Shown one piece after another: positions 1-8,400 of a stretch of 23,188 nucleotides of DNA. Made by a program: the position numbers and the translations under genes. A model generated the notes under the pieces. That model was not told where the DNA came from, did not search any database, and saw only the letters and a list, made by a program, of their open reading frames with translations. The first letter of the stretch is position 1; every line of letters starts with the position of its first letter. Source of the stretch: DATKLX01 sp035542155 (GTDB taxonomy: Bacteria; Chloroflexota; Anaerolineae; Anaerolineales; Anaerolineaceae); NCBI GenBank assembly GCA_035542155.1, contig DATKLX010000075.1, forward strand, positions 1 to 23,188, given 5' to 3'.

Positions 1-119
1 GGCGTAATGAATGATAGGAACACCCGCATTGGCTCAAAAAACCCCATCATGTTTTCGTTCCCGGATTTAGAATGATGTTACGGCCCATCATGGCGCGGAA
101 GACCAAACCAATGTCAATC

Positions 120-124
120 AGGAG
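120..124 (+). promoter_or_regulatory. Ribosome binding site of the CPBP protease gene
   Basis: AGGAG lies 5 bases before the ATG at 130. It is one of the few clear Shine-Dalgarno sites in the window and supports that start. Confidence 0.75.
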
Positions 125-129
125 AAAGA

Positions 130-1254
130 ATGACCACTCCATCTGAAACTACCCAATCCAAAGTCAACTGGCGCCAGGTCGGCCTGTTCATCGGCCTGAC
201 GTTCGGCTTCACCTACGCCCTCGACTTGCTGCTGAAGCTGGCCGGTGGTTACGGCAGCTCGAGCACGATCACCTTCCTGCAGCTACAAATGCTCCTGCCG
301 GCTTTCTTCGCCATCGTCCTGGGCATGTTCGTCTTCACCGACAGCCCGTTCTATTTTCGAATCCCCATGCCAGACGGACATCCAGACCGGGCGCGCGGTT
401 TCTTCTACCTATACATGGGGCTGACTCTGTTCTACGTCGTCCTGGCGGCAATTTCAGCGTTGGCGCCTGGGCAGGAGAGGCTGGTGGCTCAATTGAGTTC
501 CCTCGCGCTGTTCGTGGGGCTACTCGGCCTGATCCTCTTCAGGTCATTGAAGGGAGGGCGCGAGTCGTTCGCGCGGGCCAATATGCGTTTCGGGCGCTTC
601 CAGGACTGGGTGATCTATGGCGCGGCAATCGTGGCTTTCATTGCCTTGCAGACCGGGTTGAACGCGCTCTTCCACCTGGGCAAGCCGGTCGACGCGGACC
701 AGTTGGCGGCCCAACTGGGGGCCCAGATGTCTGGCTCCACGCTGGTGATCGTGCTGGCTTTCCAGATGATCCTGGTAGGCTCGCTGCTCGGGTTGGTGGT
801 AGCTTTCGGCGAGGAATACGGCTGGCGAGGGTACCTGCAGAGTCAGCTCATTCGCCTGGGCAAGGTGCGTGGCATCCTGTTCGTCGGGCTGATCTGGGCC
901 GCCTGGCACTACCCCATCATCTGGATGGGCCATAATTATCCCGGCCACCCCATCGCCGGCACTGTCCTGATGACGGTCTTCTGCGTGCTGCTGGCGTATG
1001 TCATCGGGCACGCGGTGCTCAAGACGGGCAGCGTCTGGCTGGCGGCGTTCCTGCACGCCATCATCGACCAGACCGCCAATTACTTCAATGGGATGATTTA
1101 CACACCCGCTGACCCGATCTTCAGCTTTGGCGGCGGTCTGTATGGCATGGCCACCCTGGCCGTCGTCGTCCTTCTCCTCCTGCGCGACCCGGTGTGGAGA
1201 GATACGCCTGTCCAAACGCAGCTCTCCAAGCCTGTGTCGGCACAGGACGGATAA
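130..1254 (+). CDS. CPBP family intramembrane glutamic endopeptidase (CAAX protease / bacteriocin-processing family)
   Basis: The 374-residue protein is polytopic, with hydrophobic segments from about residue 16 to near the C-terminus. It carries the three CPBP (Abi/Rce1-like) motifs: EEYGWR with E228, E229 and R233; WAAWH ending in H260; and HAIID with H309 and D313. In the family, the Glu pair and the two His residues form the membrane-embedded active site that cleaves within or near the membrane. Substrates of bacterial members are mostly unknown and include bacteriocin-type peptides and prenylated-protein-like substrates. All key residues are present and the length is typical, so an active enzyme is likely. 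An AGGAG site 5 bases upstream supports the ATG. The gluconokinase gene follows after 47 bases on the same strand, but nothing suggests a functional link. The substrate cannot be told from sequence. Confidence 0.9.
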   Translation: MTTPSETTQSKVNWRQVGLFIGLTFGFTYALDLLLKLAGGYGSSSTITFLQLQMLLPAFFAIVLGMFVFTDSPFYFRIPMPDGHPDRARGFFYLYMGLTLFYVVLAAISALAPGQERLVAQLSSLALFVGLLGLILFRSLKGGRESFARANMRFGRFQDWVIYGAAIVAFIALQTGLNALFHLGKPVDADQLAAQLGAQMSGSTLVIVLAFQMILVGSLLGLVVAFGEEYGWRGYLQSQLIRLGKVRGILFVGLIWAAWHYPIIWMGHNYPGHPIAGTVLMTVFCVLLAYVIGHAVLKTGSVWLAAFLHAIIDQTANYFNGMIYTPADPIFSFGGGLYGMATLAVVVLLLLRDPVWRDTPVQTQLSKPVSAQDG

Positions 1255-1270
1255 AGGATCAAAAGATCCT
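1255..1270 (+). other. Short perfect hairpin directly after the CPBP stop codon
   Basis: AGGATC-AAAA-GATCCT forms a perfect 6-bp stem with a 4-base loop, beginning at the base after the TAA. There is no following T-run, so it is not a standard intrinsic terminator. It could stabilise the mRNA 3' end or attenuate read-through into the gluconokinase gene. Confidence 0.4.
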
Positions 1271-1301
1271 CTACCGGCTTGGGAAGTAAGCTTGAAGAAG
1301 C

Positions 1302-1826
1302 ATGGCTCCAACGATTATGTTTCTCATCGTGATGGGCGTCTCGGGGAGCGGAAAAACCACCGTTGCCAGCCTGCTGGCGCGCCGCCTGGGCTGGGATTTC
1401 TACGATGCGGATGAATTTCACCCCCCGGAGAACATCGCCAAAATGACGCAAGGGATCCCGCTGGACGACTCCGACCGGGCTCCCTGGCTGGCGGCTCTTC
1501 ACGCGCTGATTCAGCACAGCATCGCCGAGGGCCGCCCGGGTGTGCTGGCCTGTTCGGCGTTGAAGCAGAAATACCGCGACCAACTGACCGCGGACGCTCC
1601 CAGCGTCCAGGTCATTTATCTCAAAGGCAGCTACGAGGTCGTCTGGCTGCGGATCGCCGCGCGGAACGGGCACTACATGAAACCTGACCTGCTGAAAAGC
1701 CAGTTCGCGGCCCTTGAAGAGCCATCCGGCGCACTGGCGGTGGATATCCGCCCGGAGCCCGATGAGATTGTGGAGCAGATTCTGTCCACCTTGCAACTGG
1801 GGGCAACTGGCGCGGCACAAGCTTAA
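1302..1826 (+). CDS. gntK: Gluconokinase (GntK/IdnK type)
   Basis: This small cytoplasmic kinase phosphorylates D-gluconate with ATP to give 6-phosphogluconate, which feeds the pentose-phosphate or Entner-Doudoroff routes. The 174-residue length matches the GntK family. The P-loop GVSGSGKT is at residues 12-19, followed by the family hallmarks YDADEFHPPENIAKM (34-48), the GIPLDDSDRAPWL block, ACSALKQKYRDQL and HYMKPDLLKSQFAALEEP. The ATG at 1302 is preceded only by a weak purine run (GAAGAAG). A second in-frame ATG at 1317 has no better site, so the upstream one is kept. No gluconate permease, dehydrogenase or GntR regulator is nearby, so substrate supply is not evident from context. The next gene starts 49 bases downstream. 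Confidence 0.93.
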   Translation: MAPTIMFLIVMGVSGSGKTTVASLLARRLGWDFYDADEFHPPENIAKMTQGIPLDDSDRAPWLAALHALIQHSIAEGRPGVLACSALKQKYRDQLTADAPSVQVIYLKGSYEVVWLRIAARNGHYMKPDLLKSQFAALEEPSGALAVDIRPEPDEIVEQILSTLQLGATGAAQA

Positions 1827-1875
1827 CTAATTATTTACCAAAAGTTTATCCTCTTTCCCTGGCCGCCCCAGTACA

Positions 1876-4785
1876 ATGAAATCGATGCCATTTCTCGCTT
1901 CGCTTTCCCAAAGCTTCGTTTCCGCTGGAAACCATCAGCTTCAATATATACTCACTGGTTTTCTGCTCCTGGGATCGGCCTACTGTGCGTACCTGGCCTT
2001 CATTTCATGGAAGCAGCGGCCGTCTACACCGGCGAGGCTGTACTCGATCCTGCTGCTGAGCATCGTTTTTTACGCGGTGGGGTACGCCCTGGAGCTGTGG
2101 AGCACTGACCTGGAAGCGATGCTGAGGAGCATCCGGATCGAATACCTGGGGGTGGCCGGCACGCCGGCGGCCTGGCTGGGGATTGGCCTGTATTATACGA
2201 ACAAGACCTACTGGGAGAAACCGCAGCATTTACTGTCCCTGTGGATCATTCCCCTGGCAACCATCACAGCGGTCTATACAAATACTTACCACCACCTGTT
2301 TTATGCCTCGACGGCCATCAGCCTGGCTGGACCCTTCCCCGCGCTGTCCTTTACCCGCGGACCCTTCTACTGGATTCACATGGCGTACAGCTTTGGCTCT
2401 TGCCTGAGCGTGACCGTGCTGTTGGCCCACCAATACTACCTGCCGTACCCGCTGTACCGCAGGCAGATCAGGCTGATGCTGATCGCCAGCCTGACCACGA
2501 TTTTCTTTACTGGATTGCACGTCCTGGGACTCACACCAATCCAGGGGCTGGATATCATCCCCTTTGCCTTTATCGTTTCGAGTCTCATCATTGGCGGGGG
2601 GATCCTGAACTACCATCTCGTCGAGCTCACGCCTATCGCCCGGGAGCGGCTCTTCACCCACCAACCGGATGGGGTGATGGTGGTCGACGGCCAGCTCCGC
2701 CTGGTCGATTACAACCCGGCTGCGGCCCGGTTGTTCGACCTGAACAAACACTCCATTGGACTTGCGCTGAGCCAGATCCTCCCCGCTGAGGTACTGGCGG
2801 ACCTGGATGGCCTGCCCGAAAATTCTCCGGTATGCGAAGTCCAGCTAAAGAAACCAGCACCACGTTTTTTTGAGCTGGCCCGCGTCTCGCTGGACGGGCG
2901 GCGATTCCAGCGGTTGGTTGGCACGCTGATCGTGTTTCACGAGATCACCCGCATCAAAGAGGCGCAGCTAGCCCTGGAAGTGCTGAACCAGGAGCTGGAG
3001 ATGCGGATCGAGCAACAGAAAAAAACCGAGCAGGCTCTCCGGGCCAGCCAGGATGACTACCGCCTGCTGGCTGAAAATTCGAGCGACGTCATCTGGCGAT
3101 TGGATTTATCCGGCCGTTTTACCTACATCAGTCCGGCAGTAACGCGTTTGCTCGGTTTCACGCCCGAAGAGATTATGGACATGTCCCTGAAAGAGGCGGT
3201 CTGTCCTGGATCACTCGGCGCAGTCACCGAGGGTCTCCAGCGGGCATTCGTTTCTGGGGCAAATGATCTCTCCCTTTCTCCAGACTATATTGAAATCGAA
3301 CAGCCCTGCAAAGGGGGCGGCACCGTGTGGACTGAAGCGAACACGCAACTGATCTTCTCGGAGGATGGAAACCCGGTTGGCTACGTCGGGGTATCCCGGG
3401 ATATCAGCGAGCGCAAACTGGCTGAGGAGCAGTTGCGTTACGACGCGACACACGATGTGCTGACCGGACTGCCAAACCGCTTCCTCTTCACGGATCGGGT
3501 TGAGCGAGCCATCGAACGCTCCGGAAACCAGGCCGATGGTCTATTTTCGGTCCTTTTTCTGGACCTGGATGACTTTAAGGTCATTAATGACAGTCTCAGC
3601 CATTCGGTTGGAGACCAACTGCTCACCGCGATTGCCGGCCGGATCACCGAATGCCTGCGGTCCTGCGACATGGTGGCCCGCCTGGGAGGTGACGAATTCG
3701 TCATTCTGCTGGAAGATATCCAGTACAGCGAGGACGCCAGGATGATCGCCAGTCGCATTCTGGAAGAGCTCCGCTATCCGTTCCACCTGGGCAGCCATCC
3801 TGTTTTTATCACTGCCAGCATCGGCATCGTGCTTTCTGTCGATGGGTACGAGAAGCCTGAAGGCGTCCTTCAAGATGCGGACATCGCCATGTATCGAGCC
3901 AAGGCGCTGGGAAAAGACCGCTACGAATTTTTCGATCCCAAGCTACGCCAGAAAGCAATTTCACGGCTCGAGATTGAAAACGATCTGCGCCAGGCGCTCG
4001 AACAGCAAAGCTTTCTTCTTCACTACCAGCCGATCTATTCCCTGGAACGAAACTCGATCATCGGATTTGAGGCCCTGCTGCGCTGGGATGATCCCAAATA
4101 CCGCCTGACCTCGCCCGCGGAAGTCATTCCCATCGCGGAAGAGACCGGGCTCATCCTCGGGATCGGCAAATGGGTGATCCGCGAGGCCTGCCGGCAAGTC
4201 CGTAAATGGCAGGAGGCGTTTCCTCAAGATCCCCCACTGGAAATCAACGTCAATATTTCCGCGAAACAGTTTTACGAGCCTGATTTTGTGGACCAGATTG
4301 AGAGTGAGATCCGGGAGGCGGGAATCAGCCCCCAAAGCCTCATCCTGGAAATCACGGAGACCGTTTTTCTCGACAACGCCTCATTGGCCTCCACCGTCTT
4401 TTCGCGACTATGCAGGCTCGGTGTCCGACTCCAGATGGATGATTTCGGCACCGGTTACTCCTCGCTTGGATACATCCATCACTTTCCGATTCACACGATC
4501 AAAATCGACCAGTCCTTTATCCGCGAATTGGGCGGGACCGGAAAGAATTCGGAGCTGGTGCGAGCGATGATCGCCATGGCACGCGACCTGGGGATGGAAA
4601 CGGTCGCAGAGGGGATCGAGACCGAAGCCCAACTGGAGGAGCTCAAGCAGTTCGGCTGTATGTATGGACAGGGGTATCTGTTTTCCGTCCCGCTGGCGGG
4701 GAAATCCGTCGAAACCATGCTGAAGGAAAGGCAGCGCAGTTGGGGAATTCCACGCGAGGTTGGCTCAACAGCACTCGAAAGATAG
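1876..4785 (+). CDS. Membrane sensor diguanylate cyclase / cyclic-di-GMP phosphodiesterase (7TM-PAS-PAS-GGDEF-EAL)
   Basis: The N-terminal ~250 residues contain seven hydrophobic segments resembling the histidine-kinase N-terminal 7TM sensor (HisKA_7TM). Two PAS domains (about 258-360 and 395-515) follow, joined by a coiled coil, then GGDEF (about 520-685) and EAL (about 695-945). The GGDEF motif is intact at 604-608 with an RSCD inhibitory I-site at 595-598, so cyclase activity with product feedback is possible. The EAL signature EALLRW starts at residue 732 and DDFGTGYSS at 855, and downstream Lys and Glu motifs (KID, AEGIE) are present, so phosphodiesterase activity is also predicted. Which activity dominates cannot be told. 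No Shine-Dalgarno site precedes the ATG at 1876. A second in-frame ATG at 1885 lies 7 bases after a TACAAT hexamer (1872-1877), so a leaderless start there is possible, though no convincing -35 accompanies it. It converges on the HD gene with 58 bases between stops. Confidence 0.93.
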   Translation: MKSMPFLASLSQSFVSAGNHQLQYILTGFLLLGSAYCAYLAFISWKQRPSTPARLYSILLLSIVFYAVGYALELWSTDLEAMLRSIRIEYLGVAGTPAAWLGIGLYYTNKTYWEKPQHLLSLWIIPLATITAVYTNTYHHLFYASTAISLAGPFPALSFTRGPFYWIHMAYSFGSCLSVTVLLAHQYYLPYPLYRRQIRLMLIASLTTIFFTGLHVLGLTPIQGLDIIPFAFIVSSLIIGGGILNYHLVELTPIARERLFTHQPDGVMVVDGQLRLVDYNPAAARLFDLNKHSIGLALSQILPAEVLADLDGLPENSPVCEVQLKKPAPRFFELARVSLDGRRFQRLVGTLIVFHEITRIKEAQLALEVLNQELEMRIEQQKKTEQALRASQDDYRLLAENSSDVIWRLDLSGRFTYISPAVTRLLGFTPEEIMDMSLKEAVCPGSLGAVTEGLQRAFVSGANDLSLSPDYIEIEQPCKGGGTVWTEANTQLIFSEDGNPVGYVGVSRDISERKLAEEQLRYDATHDVLTGLPNRFLFTDRVERAIERSGNQADGLFSVLFLDLDDFKVINDSLSHSVGDQLLTAIAGRITECLRSCDMVARLGGDEFVILLEDIQYSEDARMIASRILEELRYPFHLGSHPVFITASIGIVLSVDGYEKPEGVLQDADIAMYRAKALGKDRYEFFDPKLRQKAISRLEIENDLRQALEQQSFLLHYQPIYSLERNSIIGFEALLRWDDPKYRLTSPAEVIPIAEETGLILGIGKWVIREACRQVRKWQEAFPQDPPLEINVNISAKQFYEPDFVDQIESEIREAGISPQSLILEITETVFLDNASLASTVFSRLCRLGVRLQMDDFGTGYSSLGYIHHFPIHTIKIDQSFIRELGGTGKNSELVRAMIAMARDLGMETVAEGIETEAQLEELKQFGCMYGQGYLFSVPLAGKSVETMLKERQRSWGIPREVGSTALER

Positions 4786-4843
4786 TCCGGTAAACCTGAT
4801 AATCCTTTAACTGGTTGGCCAGGCAGCTTCACTTTTCTTCAGA

Positions 4844-5446
4844 TTAGGATAGCGAGGCGAGAATCTGCTCCAATGCGCCGATATTGAGCTTTTTTTGGGG
4901 ATCCAGCAGCGCCCTGGCTGAAGCGGTAAAGTACTGGTGTTGCCGGATGAAATTCAACTGCCCCCGGTACCATTCCACGTCGGAATATTCCCGGCCCAGA
5001 AAAGCGCGCTCGCGGCGCAGATCCGCGCTGCGGGGGAGAAATTCCTTTCCTCCCAGCACGCTGAGATCGGCGTCAGCCATGACCTGCTCGAGACGGGTTG
5101 TGGGGAACTGGGGAAGGATGGTGGCGAAGATCGCCCCGGTGACAATTTCGACCTGCTCGGGATTGTAGCCAAAACCGGGCAAAGCCTCGGAAGCGATGCG
5201 AGCGCCGATCTTTTCGTGACCGTCGGCCTGTTCGATAAAGCCGATATCGTGAAACCAGGCCGCGGTGCACATCAGATGCAACGATTCCCCGGATATTCCT
5301 TCCTTCACGGCGAGCACTTCCGCCGATAAGACGACCTCATCGCGGGTGTGGTATAGGCTGTGATACACCAGGTTGGGCGAGAGCTCCTTTTCCAGGCGAG
5401 TGAGGGCATATTGTCTTGCTCGCGCGTAACTTTGCGGATTTATCAT
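4844..5446 (-). CDS. HD-superfamily metal-dependent phosphohydrolase
   Basis: The 200-residue cytoplasmic protein shows the HD-domain ligand pattern: H33 (in LYHTRDEV), the H66-D67 doublet (in AAWFHDIGF), a further His in GHEKIGARIA, and D127 (in DADLSVLGG). HD proteins hydrolyse phosphoester bonds in nucleotides, including cyclic nucleotides and alarmones, but this sequence alone does not fix the substrate. It starts 24 bases after the stop of the adenylate cyclase gene on the same strand, so the two are very likely co-transcribed. It could therefore oppose the cyclase by degrading its product, which is an inference from position. No Shine-Dalgarno site is visible before the ATG. No T-rich terminator is seen in the 58 bases between its stop and that of the GGDEF-EAL gene; the only fold there is a 4-bp stem at 4811-4822. 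Confidence 0.88.
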   Translation of the reverse strand: MINPQSYARARQYALTRLEKELSPNLVYHSLYHTRDEVVLSAEVLAVKEGISGESLHLMCTAAWFHDIGFIEQADGHEKIGARIASEALPGFGYNPEQVEIVTGAIFATILPQFPTTRLEQVMADADLSVLGGKEFLPRSADLRRERAFLGREYSDVEWYRGQLNFIRQHQYFTASARALLDPQKKLNIGALEQILASLS

Positions 5447-5470
5447 TCTATCGGGCTGTTCTCGATTCTT

Positions 5471-8400
5471 TCAGGATATGACTGCCAGTGTGATGGCCTG
5501 TTCCAGGTTCAGGGAGCGGCCCAATTCCCAGGCAGCCTGCGCGGCCGGTTCCGGCAGCCCTTCACGGGCCGGCTCAATCATGTGGTTCAGCCGCGCCTGC
5601 TCGGCCGGGGGGAGCGGCGCGCCGTTCGCCTCGCGCAGGGTGGCAGCGAAGCCAACCAACTGCAGGGCTATCTCCAGCCGGCCTTCCGCAGCGGCCAATC
5701 CCCCGTAATCTTCGAGTAAATAGGCGATCGCAGTCTGGTCGCCCAGTTCGCGGTTGATCGCCAGGCTCTCGTCCAGCAGTGAGCGGGCCGCGGCGGTATC
5801 GCCCTCATCCAGGATCACATCGGCCAGGGTGTTGAGGGAGAGCGCCAGGCCGGCCTTGTCGCCCAACTGGCGGCGGATGAAGAGACTCTCTTCCAGCAGC
5901 CGGCGCGCCTCGGCATACTTCCCCTGGTCGCTGGCAACGCAGGCCTGGTTGTTGAGCAACTGCCCGACTGCCCAGCGGTCGCCGATCTCCCGAAACAGCA
6001 TCAGGCTCTCGGCGTTCATCTGGCGCGCGCCCTCCAGGTCGTGCTGGAAGCGGGCAACGATCCCCAGGTTGTTCAGTAAGGTGGCCACGCCGGGTTTATC
6101 GCCCAGCTCGCGGCGGATCGCCAGGCTTTCCTGGTTGAATTCGCGGGCCGCGGCGTAATCGCCCTGCCAGGTCGCCACCGTCCCTGCGCCCTTGAGGGCG
6201 TGAGCGCGCGCTTTCTGGCGGACCTGCGGCACGCCGACCTCTGCCGCGAGCCTCAGGCTCTCATCATAATAGCGCCGCGCTTCAGCGTATTTTCCCTGCA
6301 GGCGGTGGATCTCACCGATATCGGCCAGCACGTGGCTGACCCCGTCCAGGTCGCCCAACAATTGGTAGCTATCCCGCGCGCGTTTCATCCAGGTGTACGC
6401 CTCCCAGTATTCGCCGCGTTTTCTCAGCAGCCAGCCCAGGGACCGCTGCGCCAGAGCGTAGCGGTGCATATCCACCAGGCGGTCCGCCAGCGCTACCGCC
6501 TGGTGGTCGATCACCTCAGCCGCCTGCCAATCACCCACCAGTTCCAGCACCTGGCCCAGCTTCAGCAAAACCTCCACCTGCTCGTCCTCTTCCAGCAACT
6601 TGAGCACGCGCTGGTAATACTGGATCGCTGCCAGGTTGGAGAATGCGTTCTGGGCAGCTTCTCCGGCATGCAGCAGGTATTCGCGTTTCTTGGGCAGGTT
6701 TTCGCTGTGGTCGAAATGGTAAGCCAGCAGGTCGATATATTGTTCGAGCATGCCGGAATAGGTCTTCTCGATATACTGGCCGATTTGATCGTGAAACGTC
6801 GCACGCAGTGCATAGGGGAGGGTCTCGTAGGCAACCTGCTGAGTAATGATGTGCTTGAACAGGTACGCCAGCTCTGGCTCGGGCGTATCCAGCAGGGTCA
6901 GGTCGAGCTCGTTGAGAACCGCCAGGTCCCTGAGCAACTGCTGCTCGTCGCCGAATTTGTTATAGATGCCCCATAACATCGCCGCGCGGAACCAGCGCCC
7001 AATGACGCTGGCCACTTTGATCAGGGTCTTCTGGTTTTCACTGAGCTGGTCGATGCGGCTGAGGATCAGGCTGTGCAGGCTGTCAGGCAGATCCAGGTGC
7101 TCAAGCGCGTTGGCCTGTTGAGGATCGATGCCGCGGTCGTGCAAATAGTTGAGTAGCTCTTCGATATAGAATGGGTTGCCATCGGCCCGGCTGCAAATCT
7201 GTTCGATGAGGTCGGGGGGAAGTTTCACATCCGTTCCGTACATCTGGGCGGCTTTGAAGGAAACCAGTTGCTCGGTCTCATCATCCGGAAGATTGTTCAG
7301 CGGGATCTCGATGAAATGAAAAAACTGGCTGACCTTGGGAGCGAGCAGGCGTTCCAGCTCGGGGGGACGGTAGGTGAGCAGGATCAGCACCGGCAGGTCC
7401 GCCGCGGCGCGGCCGATGACTTCCAGCAGGTCGTGGGATAATGGGTCGAGCCAGTGACAGTCTTCCAGGACCAGCAGGAACGGCATCTCCCGCGCCCGGC
7501 TGCGGAGACAGTCGACCAAGAGACTCTCGAGCGACTCCTTGCGCAGCTTGGCATTGAAGGACTCGGTCAGCTCGTTATCGGGGATTTGCAGGTTGAGCAC
7601 CAGGCCGAGCAGCGGCAGGCGCGGCAGCAGGGCGGGGTCGATCCTGGCGAGCTGCCGGGCCAGGAGCTCGATCTGGTCGGATTTCGGACTGCCAGGATCG
7701 AGCCCAAAAAAATCCCGCCAAATCGTCTGCCAGACCAGGTAGCTAGTGTTGGTTCCATAGGATTGGCACTCGCCGCCATAACCGATCACCTTGCGCTGAC
7801 CAGCGAGGCGAATCACCTCGGCGACCAGGCGAGATTTGCCCATGCCCGCCTCCGCGTTGATCGCGACGATTTGTCCGCGTCCCTGCAGGGCCAGGTCGAG
7901 TTTTTCCACAATCTGTTTGAACTCGGCCTGGCGGCCAACCATGGGCAGCGAATACTTTGGCTCGTGGAGGTGGATGCTGAGGTGGGCGGGCCGGTCAACC
8001 AGGCGGAAGACAACCGCCGGCTGGTTCTTGCCCTTGACTCGGATGGGGGCCAGTTCTTCCCAAGTAAAGGCGTCTGCGGTGGCTTTGCGGACATCCTCGT
8101 GAACCAGGGCCTGCCCCAGAGCCGCGTTTTGCATCAGGCGGGCGGCCGTGTTGACGCCATCTCCCAGGACGCCGTAGGTGCGCCGTCCCAGGCTGCCGTA
8201 TGCGCCGGTGCGTGTATGTCCCTGGCTGATGCCGATCTGGATCACGGAGACAAACTCCATCTTCAAATCTAGAAGCTCCAGAGCGGCTGAAACGGCGCGG
8301 ACCGCATCGTCTTCGTGGGCCAGCGGGGCGCCAAAGGACGCGTAAAAATAGCTGCCCTTATCGCCGATGGTCAGTTGGATCATATAGCTCGTATAACGGA

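Noticed and set aside
1..75. Open frame from the first base to a TGA at 73-75, possible tail of an upstream gene
   Set aside because: Only 24 codons are visible and they show no family feature. An open run of this length is expected by chance.
544..1311. Minus-strand frame opposite the CPBP protease, and 1098-1820 opposite the gluconokinase
   Set aside because: Both are antisense to clear family motifs and lack start signals or recognisable domains.
1845..1877. Promoter for the GGDEF-EAL gene ending in TACAAT at 1872-1877
   Set aside because: The -10 is plausible and would give a leaderless start at 1885, but no -35 or extended -10 accompanies it, so it was not listed as a feature.
4786..4843. 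Bidirectional terminator between the GGDEF-EAL and HD genes
   Set aside because: The only fold is a 4-bp stem (CTGG-TTGG-CCAG) with no T-run on either strand.
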